64,000 nt of DNA. It comes from Saxidomus purpurata (lineage: Eukaryota; Mollusca; Bivalvia; Venerida; Veneridae). Both the position numbers and the translations under genes were made by a program. The stretch covers positions 28,621,628 through 28,685,627 of the forward strand of contig JAFMSR010000015.1 in NCBI GenBank assembly GCA_022818135.1. The letters are read 5' to 3'. The notes beneath the pieces are model-generated. The model made no database searches. It had not been told where the DNA came from and saw only the letters and a list, made by a program, of their open reading frames with translations. Shown piece by piece: positions 1 to 11,500 of this stretch. The first letter of the stretch is position 1. Each line of letters starts with the position of its first letter.

Positions 1-1440
1 CGACGTTTCTAGTGCGGGTAAACACTGCCATATACGTAAAGCTTTAAGATAGAATATATGTGATCTAGATTAGATCAATAAGCCCTTTTGTGTATGTTTA
101 TGCTTTTTTATTGTTTATAGTCCCGGCCGACAGTGGGATTTCTCCCCTGGTGAACTCGCAAAGACCCAAGTATGACTCCCATGCATACTGGTACCTAACA
201 AAATTTGAAAATCTAAGGAGTTTTGTTTTACCTGACTGCAATACCCAGTCAGTTTTGTCCAAAGTTATGATTATTTAGCAAAATTGTGTAAAACTTCCAG
301 TAGTCAACAGATTTATGCATTTCATGAGGACTTACGGTATCGTCTAAATTTTGCAGCTTAAAATGATTTTGTATCTATGCACGTACATAGAAATGAACTG
401 AAAAACCTCACAAACGTCATTTTTAAGATACTGTTATTTATTTAGGAGTTTTATTTATGTATCCAGTGTAAATAATATCTAGAACATATAGAAACTCTGG
501 GCATAATCTCTTTCTACAACAAATTGTCCATTCCGCGCATGGACAAATGAATAAAATGACTGTATGGCCATTTCTGTGACTCCACATGGTGTGACCAAGA
601 CAACATACTATTGTCTATTCAGGAGTAAGCATCCTATATGTTAAACACGTGTAACATGCTGTTACATTGTAAAATAGAAACAGAAGGATATCTTAATAAA
701 TCTCAATGATTATTCCCTGGTTGCTAGAAAACAAACTTAAAATGTTGTTTAAAAGCCTTTTAACGTTTATTTCTGTTTTCTATTTTCACCAACATGTGTT
801 ACTAAATTCTTGAATGAATACAGTAAACTTGAAAAATGCCAAACAAGAGTTTTCTCTCAAAACGTGCTTAATTTTTTAGAAAAGAAAACAAGATGTAACA
901 CTGTTGAAAAGGTGATTGTTCAAGACAGATAATGATTTATATATTTATAGTTATTCTTCATTTTATAAAATTATAACAATTTATTACAATGCTGAAGCCA
1001 GTACCCAAAACTTTTCAAACACAAATAGTGTATAAAAAGGACTCTAAAAGTACACATAATGCAGGAAAACACGAATTTCTATATTTTCGTGTGAAGTAAG
1101 TCCCCTGCGCTCCTATCTCAGTTTAGTTGAATAATATTTTAGTGTTTTTCGATATTTGCCACAACTCAGTATATACAATACTCGGAAGACATACATCACC
1201 ACATACAGCAATACTAAGTTAACAAATACAAAGACATATAATACAAAAGAACATCTATATATGTTTATATTTCGTCGCCTGACTATCTACGGTTTTTCAA
1301 ATTTTGTGAAAATCGCCCCGAAGCCTCTCGCGCTTAATTTCAATATTTCTGGATGACAACATGCATGTACAGTTAGCTAGAAGAAGGAAATTGGATAAAG
1401 GATATTCAATACCCAGATAGGTTTGAGTATTTAGCCTAAA
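1..1440. other. AT-rich non-coding stretch, probably intron of the SLC16-like gene
   Basis: No coding exon is visible on either strand. Bases near 200-260 resemble bases near 37965-38030 (both carry a 'ggagttttgt' core followed by a 'ctgcaatac' core), so this is a dispersed repeat fragment and the short open frame across it is not a gene. At 523-548 there is an isolated half-unit, in opposite orientation, of the minisatellite that starts at about 1446. Confidence 0.5.
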
Positions 1441-1445
1441 TAAAC

Positions 1446-2540
1446 AATTTGTCCATGCGCGGAATGGACAATTGCAAACTATATATATGTACAATATACT
1501 AGAAATGACAATGCAGTGAATGAACACAATTGTCCATGCACGGAATGAACAACTGCAAAGACTAGAAATGTCCATGCAGTGAATGGACACAATTGTCCAG
1601 CAAAACTTTCCATGCAGGAAGGACCATTGTCCATGCACGGAATGAACAATGCAAAGACTAGAAAGCCCTCAGGAATGGACACAATTGTCCATGCCGGAAT
1701 GACACTGCAAAGACTAGAAATGCCCATGCATGAATGGACACATTGTCCATGCACAAGAACAACGCAAACTAGAAATCCATGCAATGAATGGACACATTTC
1801 CATGCACGGAAGAACACAACTAGAAATGTCCATCAATGAATGGACACATGTCCATGCACGGAATGAACAACTGCAAACTAGAAATGTCCATGCAATGAAT
1901 GGACACAATTGTCCATGCACGGAATGAACAACTGCAAAGACTAGAAAGCCATGCAATGAAGGACACAATTGTCCATGCACGGATGACCTGCAAACTAGAA
2001 ATCCATGCAGAAGGACACATTGTCCACCGGAATGAACCTGCAAGCGAAATGCCCATCAGAGGCACTTGTCCATGCACGAGAACATGCAAGACTAGAAATG
2101 TCCATGCAATGAATGGACACAATTGTCCATGCACGGAATGAACAACTGCAAAGACTAGAAATGCCCATGCAATGAATGGACACAATTGTCCATGCACGGA
2201 ATGAACAACTGCAAAGACTAGAAATGTCCATGCAATGAATGGACACAATTGTCCATGCACGGAATGAACAATGCAAGCAGAAATGCCCATGCATGAATGG
2301 AACATTTGTCCATGCACGGAATAAACAACCCCAAAAACCAAAAAAACCCTCCATGCATGAATGGACATTGTCCATCACAATGAACAATTGCAACGTCTAA
2401 ATCTACAATATACAAATTGTCTGATGGAAATGCTCATGCAGTCAGAAATTTAATAATCTCAATTTGTCACGAGATGCAAAGACAGAAATGCCCATGAGAA
2501 TGGACAATTTGTCCATGCACGGAATGAAGAAAGATTAAAT
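1446..2540. repeat. 63-bp minisatellite, about 17 degraded units
   Basis: The unit runs from one 'ttgtccatgcacggaatgaa' to the next, about 63 bp apart, and contains a second 'gtccatgcaatgaatggaca' block. Each half begins with 'tgtccat' and has 'atgaa' or 'atggaca' downstream, giving an imperfect palindrome within the unit. Units near 1980-2090 and 2280-2400 have many single-base losses, which could be real decay or poor assembly of a tandem array. The overlapping open frames here are by-products of the repeat, since the unit length is a multiple of three. The array would lie in the first intron of the SLC16-like gene. Confidence 0.9.
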
Positions 2541-3025
2541 GCCATGGAAGTTATACCGATTCTAAATTTGATGACTAATAGTCTGTTCTCTAAGTATGCT
2601 TGCGGACATCCAAAGCTGTTTTGCACTTAGAACGAACTTGTTATTTGGTGACATGCAACTCATTTGAATCAATTAATGGATACTCCTGCCTTAAATTTGT
2701 TGAAAAATAGTTTACGACTATGATAAATGTTTACAACAAACAATATATTTATATTTATTTTATAACCAAACTAAATTTTGTATATATCAAGTTCCTACAA
2801 CCTGTTTCACTTGTGATACACTTTATCAGTACCTAGAGTGAAGTTTGACTCATAAGTAAAGGTTAATTACACTTTCAAATTGTCAAGTACGGCCATTTTT
2901 CAGACAATTAAAAATGGCAGTTTTCAATGAAATTACTGATAGTGCATTTAAGGAGAATCTCACAAAATTCAGTTCTAAACCGGAAGTTTTCTATACTGGC
3001 GACAATTCATGAAAGACATACATAC
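2541..3025. other. Non-coding stretch next to the SLC16-like exon
   Basis: No exon, RNA gene or repeat recognised. If the minus-strand exon at 3026-3527 is right, this is the start of its following intron. Confidence 0.4.
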
Positions 3026-3527
3026 CCAAGAGTATGATCCACGCCCATCCTTTATCTATCGGTAAATCTTTATCATCCTCCGGTGTTAATATCTCTATGT
3101 TTTCCTCAACGCTTTCTATAGCTGTTTTCCCTTTGGAACTTTCTTTGTATTGTACATCTGAAGAATTTGCTCGGTCTTTCAATAAACGTTCACTAACGGA
3201 TGCATCGTCAATGGTTTGGCTACTATAATGCACTTCCTGTAAATCCCCCGCGACATTCCGTCCATCAAATATTTCGTTTCCATTATTTGCTTTGTCGTTA
3301 TTAATTACATCGTCTTTGTTTAGATGCACGTGTTCTGTTGCGCCAAAGGTGTCATCGTCATTGCTAGTTAAATATTTACTCGATATTTGGATATCATCTT
3401 TATTCTTTTCCTTTGTTTCTACTGATCCCTTAGGAAATGTGTCTTTTACACTGTTTGAAATAGCCTGTCTCTCCCATATTGTATCAACTTCCCGTAAACC
3501 TTCACTGGAATCTGTCAACACTACCAT
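3026..3527 (-). CDS. SLC16/monocarboxylate-transporter-like protein, N-terminal coding exon (partial)
   Basis: The exon encodes about 167 residues. A long polar, acidic, Ser/Asp/Lys-rich region is followed by 'IDKGWAWIILLG', which resembles the start of transmembrane helix 1 in SLC16 major-facilitator transporters (family pattern roughly DGGWGW). The exon stops one base into a codon at a good donor (G then GTATGT, 3025 downward). I chose the Met at 3527 because its context (GCAATGG) fits animal initiation. The frame stays open upstream, and an acceptor-like CTAATACAG near 3628 would allow an internal exon instead. SLC16 proteins move monocarboxylates or related substrates across the plasma membrane, but the substrate cannot be read from this N-terminus. 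The remaining exons are not found between 1 and 3025, so they lie off the left edge. The long hydrophilic N-tail is unusual for well-known family members. Confidence 0.5.
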
Positions 3528-4300
3528 TGCCCCGAAGAGTTTCGTTATATATCCGTTTCCACTGAACCGTTGCTTGCACAGGTTGCAAAATGCCAAAACG
3601 ATTCGTTTGCACTTGATGTTTTGCCTGTATTAGTTACACTTTTAATTCACTGCTCTTAAATAATGTGTAGTGTGTTTGTACTAATTTCACATTGTTGTGA
3701 AATTGAAAGAAACGTTTTTATCTTGCTTATCTTTCAGTGAACACAAGGTAGCTGTTGACTTATTTCTATATCCAAAATTGTCACAAACTTCTTCTAAAAG
3801 ATAAAAATGCTACTTCTAAATAAGGTTATCATACGTTTGTTTACATTTTAGGCTAAATGTCACACCAACTCTTCTTTCTGTATCTAACACGTTCGCACAA
3901 GTATTTTGTTGAGGACAGAGCTTTTTAAGGTCGTGCAGCGATAGCCGGTAAGCTAGATAATATCAATGTCACCGCAAAAATCTGTCCGATATATGATAAC
4001 GTTTTTATGTTTTAATAGCGTTTTTTTTGCGTTTCCCGTTGCTTTTGCGTTTTCCTGTGTTCTTAGTAGTGAAGTTGACTTGTTGGCAACATTTTCCTAA
4101 CCTTTGACTTGTAACTTAGTTTTTGCCTGACAAATCCCTACGGGCACTTAATCCCTAGGTGAGATTAATCAAAGCACCATTGGTATCTTCTTATACTGCT
4201 TATGTTCTTACTGGGTAATCGTATTATGTGTGATATGTTGATGCCAACAGACTATGAATAAATATTAGGTTATCTTCGATTATCACTTCATCACCAGCTA
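3528..4300. other. Intergenic sequence upstream of the SLC16-like exon
   Basis: No coding signal. It should contain the 5' UTR and promoter of the minus-strand SLC16-like gene, but I see no decisive core promoter motif. Confidence 0.35.
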
Positions 4301-4309
4301 CAAAGCGGG

Positions 4310-4890
4310 ATGTATCCTAATCCGCGTAACATATCGTGTCCGCTTTATATCTCCTAAGCCCCTTGCAAGATTTTCATAAAACTTCGGTCAAATCGAAGCG
4401 ACGTGCAGATCCGATTTTTACCACTTCAATACCAAGGTTAAAATTCAATGTCAAAGCTTCGAGCTTGCACTCGGTGTGTCCGTTCCTTATCTCCGTGTAA
4501 GATTTTCGTGGAACTAGTGTAAAATGTTCACATCAACGAGCCGACGTGCAGAACCCATGTTACAACTTCACCGCCACATGGTAAAGGTCATGTTTTAGAA
4601 CCTTGCATTGCTTGCCCGTTTTGCATGCACTAAATGCCTTGAACTATAATCGAATGTTCATCTCACCAAGCGACATGCAGAACTAAAGTTTCAACTTTGC
4701 GGCTCAAAAGTTGAGGTCACAAATTCATGTTAAATGTTCGAATACTGTGCCGTTTTGCATGCACTAAATGCCTTGAACTATAATCGAATGTTCATCCCAC
4801 CAAGCGACATGCAGAACTAAAGTTTCAACTTTGCGTCTCAAAAGTTGAGGTCAATCATGTTACATGTTCGAATACTCTAGCTGTTGTTCA
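4310..4890. repeat. Diverged tandem array, unit about 133 bp
   Basis: Two close copies start near 4619 and 4752, each beginning 'ttttgcatgcactaaatgcc' and continuing through a 'gcgacatgcagaac' block. Two more diverged units lie upstream (around 4340-4600), recognisable by 'gcgacgtgcagat' and 'ccgacgtgcagaac'. This resembles the tandem-core dispersed elements elsewhere in the window. Confidence 0.75.
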
Positions 4891-5024
4891 TGTTCACTCA
4901 GCATCTCTTAAAACCCTATGAAGGATTTAACAAGATAAATTTTCACTTCCAGATGAAGTACAGAGCCAATGTTCCAACCATGTCGGCTCAAGGTAAAGAT
5001 TACACTTAAGGGATATTTGCTTTT

Positions 5025-5170
5025 TTGCTCACCTTGCATACAGTGCCAGGGTGAGCTATAAAGGCCACTCACCGTCCGGCATCCGTCCGGCCACTTTTTC
5101 TTTCTAACAGCATCCTCTGAAACCAATAGGCCAATGTTGATTAAACTTGGCTGAGATGTTTCTTGCTTGA
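5025..5170. mobile_element. Fragment of a dispersed 'GCTCACC/GGTGAGC' repeat family
   Basis: Carries 'gctcaccttgcatacagtg', 'ggtgagctataaaggccac' and repeated 'gtccggc' blocks. Related end sequences occur at 29160-29345, 10351-10400 and, most completely, 49399-50390. Non-autonomous; no transposase is visible. Confidence 0.55.
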
Positions 5171-7778
5171 AGCTCTATCAAAGATATTCAAAGAATTTCA
5201 TTCCATGCATAGGGATTGTTAGTCTTCCTTTCAACATTCGTTCATGCAATGAGGGATTAAACCATCTATCAAACTACTCTATTTTGTCTTCAGACAGGTG
5301 GTTGTACAATACATTAGGCAACACTTGTGGCCGTATACCACTCAGCTAGCTATATATAGACGTGAATGTGACAGAAATAATGTCAGTCTGATAACATTCT
5401 GTTAATGAAATGATACCTCTATAAAGTTCACAAGATTACTCCTCATTTGACCTGGTCACTTTCTATTCCAATGTAATCAACTTTTAGACAATCATTTGGA
5501 CCAATTTTCCCAAGGATTTGGTACAAAACGTGGTTTTTAAGTTTTTTTCTTTGATCACCTGATGACCTAGTTTTTTTATATTTCATGTGTTTCTATTTCT
5601 AACTGGACCTAGAAACAAACATGATTAATTGCATACAGACTGGGTACAAAATATGGTCCCTGAAGGGTCCAAAGATTTCTCAGTAATTTGATGAAGTAAC
5701 TTGGTACATTGATGCCGGTGATCTAGCTTTGACATAGATTTGAGACAAAAAGATCATGTTGAGCGTGTTGAAAATGCGAGTTAGTGTGTATTTAAGTTTG
5801 TTTTCCTGTGATTTGACCTAGTGATCCTGTTTTGAACCCTAGATGTTCCAGTTTCTAACTTGATTTAGGTTTTATACATCATATTTCATATCATTAATAG
5901 AGTAAATGTTGCTTTTAGACAAAGATTTTGTATAATTGAACATGGTCACCTAGATACTGAAACACTAGTCTTGGCTTATCAAGGCAGCTTCTGGAGTATG
6001 GCTCAACAGCAATGATGGTTGCCATGGGATGACCAGATGCTCAGCAAGATCCTAAACCAAGGTCCTCAAGACCTGCTGCTGAGGCAATATGTACAACCAT
6101 TACCAACACTACCAGAGCAACATGTCTTCCTGTATCTGGCAAATCGATTCATTTATCTTCAGACTGACCTGTTCATTCTCTAGGAATGTAAAATAATTTG
6201 TCTTCCTGGCCAATCGACCCTGTTAGGTATACACAAACTGCTATAATTCATGTTTTTTATTGTAAATACATTCTTAGCAATTTGACAATTCTGTCATAGT
6301 TTAACATTTACAAAATACCTTTTCAGAGTTCTGATTTGATGCTGTAAACATAAACAGTATACTGTAAATTGGTTGATTTTTGTGTTGACAAAACTTAGCA
6401 AAAATGCTACTGCTTGATTTCATCAGTAAGCCTATACATTAGTTAACTGGGTGTATTCATAACATTAAAAATTATTTGTCTTCAAATTTTTGCTATTTTT
6501 TTTTAAATTTGGATATACATGTATATGGCTAATGCATGCTTTATTAAAATGTAATTTGAAATACTAGCTAGCCGATAAATGAGCATTTCATGCAGCTTTA
6601 TGCAGTTCAACCTCTGTAAATGGTCACCTGAAGTTACCATAGTCACCTGAATATACCATTTACTTGTCTTATTTACTTGTCTTAAACATCCACTGATGTT
6701 ACATCACAAAGAAAATGTTACATATACTCTATGCCTCATAGATACTCCTTTCTACTCCTTTACTGATTGCCCCATACATACTCCTTTTAACGCCTCTACT
6801 GACTACTGCATAGATACTCCTTTCTACTCCTTTCAACTTGGTCAGGTTTAAATGCCAGAAAATCAATTAAGTATATAAAAAAATTATCTTACAAAAGCAT
6901 TTTGGTGAAGTTTAATCCTAGTGCATAAAACTCTTTACAAAAATGAGTACATAAGAAAGTTATTGGTAATTTACAGCTAAAGGCAGGTAGAATTTTCAAT
7001 TCTAATCGACTAGTTTAAGGATAATAGCAGATTTTCAGAAAAAAATGTTGCAGATATAATTTTCTACATGACTTGATTTTAACAATTTTCCGATTTTCAC
7101 AATTTCCTTAGGGAATATGTGACAACCAATTAAATTGCGAATTCCAAAAGCATGTGTCAGAACAATATGGGATTATGATTACATAATCAGGTGTGTATAT
7201 TGACCACAGCTGTCAAAACAAAGCAATTAGATGACCCTTGGTATCACTTTCAAAGATCTCCAATCATAGTGTTTTTAGCTGATTAAATTTCTTTTGATCA
7301 TGTTTCTTATCAAAACATCAAATATTAATCAAATTTTATGACCTATGAATATCTGTTGATTTCATAACCCAAAAAAACATGGATTGGTCAACGATTATGA
7401 TAATCCAATGAAAATTAAAAATGATTAAAACGCCCATTGTTTATATCCCTTTTTCCTGTAATTTATACCCTTCAGTTTGTGTTTGAGAGTTGATTCTAAT
7501 TATTCTGTCTTCTTTCATTTCTTTAAAACATCTGAAAGGAATCATTTAGATTGAAAATGCCTAAATATTTTAAAATTGTGAAATGACTGTTTTTAAGACC
7601 CAAATTCAAAAAAATTTCATCATACAATTTTGAAATTTATACCATTAGAAAGAAAATTTAATCATGAAAACTTTTATATTGGTCAGTAAATGATCAAATG
7701 AAGTGTTAATAAAAAAAAAAAAGTTTTATTAACACAAGTTCTATTTTGTATTTTTACCAATAACCTGTATGGGAAAAA
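5171..7778. other. Intergenic, no gene seen
   Basis: AT-rich with no coding exon recognised. A short tandem patch at about 6720-6835 repeats 'actcctttctactccttt'. The stretch is downstream of both the INTS4 gene (minus) and the 5' end of the SLC16-like gene (minus). Confidence 0.4.
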
Positions 7779-7783
7779 AAAAA

Positions 7784-7841
<58 letters not shown>

Positions 7842-8030
7842 CAAGCAGGAATTTCATTTGTAATCATCAACAATTAAGCAGATGATGAGATAAATTCAAG
7901 ATCATCTACTTTTTGCCGTTTCTAGGTTTATAACAAGTTCATTACAAAATTCAAGCAGAATTTCATTTGTAATCAACAACTTCGCAGATAATGAGATAAA
8001 TCCACTGTTCAAAATCTACGACTTACTGAA
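7779..8030. repeat. Long A tract followed by a duplicated about 108-bp segment
   Basis: An almost pure A run (about 7779-7839) precedes two copies of a segment starting 'aattcaagcag' at about 7840 and 7949. Each continues with 'atttcatttgtaatca' and 'gatgagataaat' or 'aatgagataaat'. An old tandem duplication or a retroposed tail are both possible. Confidence 0.6.
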
Positions 8031-8207
8031 AATGTTGCATTTTTAAAGTTGTAAAGTATTTTCAAATACATCTGCATAAAACCTAATCACTTTGAAAGTC
8101 AGTGTTTTCTTCACTTCTTAGCTCTGAGCTGAAACACATGTTTGACTATAGCACAACCTGTACAATAAAACCTATGTTAAAAACCACCCCCATTCAAAAA
8201 CCACCCC

Positions 8208-8208
8208 A

Positions 8209-8243
<35 letters not shown>

Positions 8244-8264
8244 ACACACCCAAAAAAAAAAAAA

Positions 8265-8304
<40 letters not shown>

Positions 8305-8340
8305 AACCCCCCCCCCCCCTTCCCCCCCCCCCCCCCCCCT
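8208..8340. repeat. Low-complexity A tract switching to C tract
   Basis: About 90 bases of almost pure A, broken by 'cacacaccc', run into two C runs ending at 8339. It lies about 80 bases past the INTS4 stop codon, so on the INTS4 transcript strand it reads G runs and then T runs within the likely 3' UTR or just beyond. Homopolymer length in such sequence is often unreliable in assemblies. Confidence 0.8.
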
Positions 8341-8417
8341 ATAGCATGATAACAGGCAAAGTGGATTAAAAGAATAAGCACAAGCAACAATTTGATGAGG
8401 ATGTTTCACTGTCACTA

Positions 8418-8578
8418 TTATCTTTTGTGGGGCTTTGGTGAGATCAGAACTTTTACTGGTTTACAAAGTTCTATGACATTATTTTCTTCTTCTGTAGTAG
8501 ATGTCAACTTTGCTTTAAACTTTGCCTGGGCTTTTGAGGATGCTAGAACGACAAGACCTATCTCCACTGTGCAGGATT
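8418..8578 (-). CDS. INTS4: INTS4 coding exon 19 (residues 898-950 and stop)
   Basis: Encodes 'SCTVEIGLVVLASS' and ends 'CKPVKVLISPKPHKR' then TAA, matching the human C-terminus 'SKPVKVYIMPKP'. The 3' UTR follows directly into the G/T-rich low-complexity tract. I see no clear polyadenylation signal before it on this strand. Confidence 0.95.
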
Positions 8579-11500
8579 CTGAAATGATAACACAGATATT
8601 CTTATGGTAAATTATTTTACTATATTATTTATGCTCGATTGCGAAACAAGTTTTTACAAAGTAGATAAATAAATTATTGCTCTTGAGACTCATTCAATTT
8701 TGAAAAGAAAGGCAATTTGGAAATAGATGTGTCTTGCCTAAGGACACAACCCCCATGGCACTGATCCTGAGGCGCACGCCCCACCACTATGCCTCCACAT
8801 GCGGATCCCTATTGTAAATGCTTACACACAGTGCCCTAGTCACGTAGTAAGTTACAATTTGGTAAAGTATAACATTAGTTACTGAACTTAACGCCATAAT
8901 CTCATGAAATAAATTTCAACAAATTTGTTAAGGTTAACCAAATATCTTGTCTAACATTACAAAATGCATTGCATGTATTTTACAAATGGAAATAAAAAAT
9001 CCTCTAGGATTTCTTCATTCCATACAAATTTCATCATAATTTGAAGTGTGTTTTTTTACCTGACCAGTGGGCATGAGACAGAAGAACATTGCAGGTCAAT
9101 CTGTGACCTAATGCACTTCTTTTCCTGACATCATTAGATGGAGGTTTCATCAATGCTACACTTGTGTCTGGATATTTCACCTGTAAATGATCATTGATAA
9201 TTTCACACACAATTCCAAACTAACCAGCCTAGTAAATATATGCAACTATTATTTTTGACAACCAAGCAACTTTGATAATATCATTTATGCAATGCATGTA
9301 AATACCTTTTTTAAAATTTCTATTGCTTACAATTTAAAGTGACATTATGCCTATTTTTTTCAAGTAACAATCCAGCTGAAAATGGTGTGTGTACAAAAGC
9401 GAAGAGGAAATAATAGCTTTTAACCCAATACACCAAACTCTTCCCGCTACCAGTATGCAAAAATAACTTTCCAAATATTGATTTTCTTATTTGACTGGGA
9501 GAGTCAATTTAAGAAAAGAACAACTGCATGCAGGAGTTGCTTCCCTTCCACTGCTGAAATCTCTACCAACATCAACAATGACACAATCAACTATCATTTT
9601 ATCAGTCCAATTTTTTTATATCTAAAGCACCAATTTCAAATACTAATGCGGCATAATCATTAATTTAACACATTTAAATGCACAGCAACCAAAAATTGCA
9701 TTTATAAAATTGTCACCAAAAATACACTATGTGCAGTAAGATGCGCATAATGTCACTTTAATATTTACTGTCCTCATCTTTTGAGGTGTCATATGTAAGA
9801 ATTAAAGAAATGTTCATAAAATATGTAATATGATGCCTTTAAAATTCTTCATAGTAAATATTTGTGTACTGAATTGTCAAAATTTGGGAAAATTCTTCTT
9901 TTTCTGATTTCTTTTTTTGGAATTTAATAGGTCCTTTTTAAAAAAAAAATCACTTTGTTATGTGGAAGTCCTACCTGAATCCGAATATTTTCAACTTCTG
10001 CTACATTTTCTATATCAGCAATGAGCATAACAGCCGTAGTGAGACCTGCTGTAAACTTTATAGGATTGTCTGACATTTTTGCCGGCTCATGTATCACAGC
10101 AAAAGCTTTACACACTTTGTTCAGTAGTGGACATGTGACCGGACGAACCAGCTTCAGAGCGGAGTGTAGCACATTCTGTACAGTGGATAACTGGTTACTC
10201 TTCAAGTTCACAAGTTCAGACATTAAATATGCGGTACAACTGTCTGTGTGGGAGTCTAGCGATGATAAAAATCTGAAATAGAAATCAACATTTCTAACAA
10301 AAAAAATTCTTAAATCAACTTATTCTTGGAAACACAGTGACATTACTAACAAGAGGGTCATGATGGCCCCATATTCCTTATAATGACAAGCCCTACATAT
10401 ATGAAAAACAAATTCCAATTCAACTCATAACTTCAATTTAAGATCAGCCAATAACTGTGATCTACATATGTCCCCAAACCCAATATAGAGTTTTATAAAA
10501 AGGCGCCACCCCCCCCAAGAAAAAAAAAATGAAGCCGTGATATAAGAAAGGCTGAAACTTTAACATATTTAAAAATTCATATTTACAGTGGTTCTTTACT
10601 ATTAACCTAAGTAACTACATATCTATTTGCTGTAAATTCATTACTTATTAATCAAGGTAACATACTATTTTGTGTGAGACTTTAATGCAAAACCTCTGAT
10701 GTTCTCTTATTACATGTTCTTTCCGTTTGAAATATAAGTGAAAGGTGAATTATGTTAAATCTTTTTCATAATGTTTGTAAATATGTACATGTACAGAGTA
10801 GAGGCCAACATGGAGGATTGGGTCCTACAAATGTGTAGCCTCTGTAAATAAAGACTTTATTATAATCATTATTCCCTATAATGACAAGGTCAGGGTCAAT
10901 GTCACATGGAGCCAGACCTCAAACATATAGATACAGTCCAAATCCGTTATCTTGACTTCGGTTATCTCGATTTTTCGACATCTCGACTGGATTTCTCGGT
11001 AGGGATAATTTTGATCCCAAGGGTATGATTTGAACAATTTTGTTTGTAATTGTGCTTATTGGGTCCACCATCCTCTAAAGAGGCTATCATCGGTACGACC
11101 CGAAGTTTTGAACAAATTTGGTAGAGGCCTAGCTTACTTAATGGCGTAAGCTTCTAATTACCAATGTCTTACTTTACAATTATTATTTGACTAAAGTGAT
11201 CACCTCTTATGCCATTTGTCACTTGAAAGGAACACAAGTTAAGACTTGTTTGATTAGAATAAAATTCAGTATAGTGATTAGAAGCTTTATGCAAGAAACA
11301 GTTTTTTTTCCTATATGTTATTGTTATAAACTCCTCACCTTTGCAAGGTACTGAGATATTCTGTGTAAACATCTTGTGCTTTCATTTGAGTTGCAAGCTC
11401 CTGTGAGTTCGCTAAGGTTGAACCAAGCCGGAAGGTCAAGGCCTTTAACTCCGTCTGCTTGATTAGGGAGAGGTCGTTATTTCCTAGACCTAAGAATAAT

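Noticed and set aside
90..278. Plus-strand frame starting after a 'tttatag' acceptor-like site
   Set aside because: Its sequence resembles a dispersed repeat near 37950-38030, and the protein matches nothing I know.
1297..2415. Several long overlapping frames on both strands
   Set aside because: All lie in the 63-bp minisatellite; the unit length is a multiple of three, so frames stay open by chance.
8102..8415. Poly-Lys, poly-Phe and poly-Gly frames
   Set aside because: Translations of homopolymer A and C runs.
9478..9663. 61-residue frame, identical in two places (also 23458-23643)
   Set aside because: Both are inside copies of a 426-bp MITE, and the identity is due to element copying.
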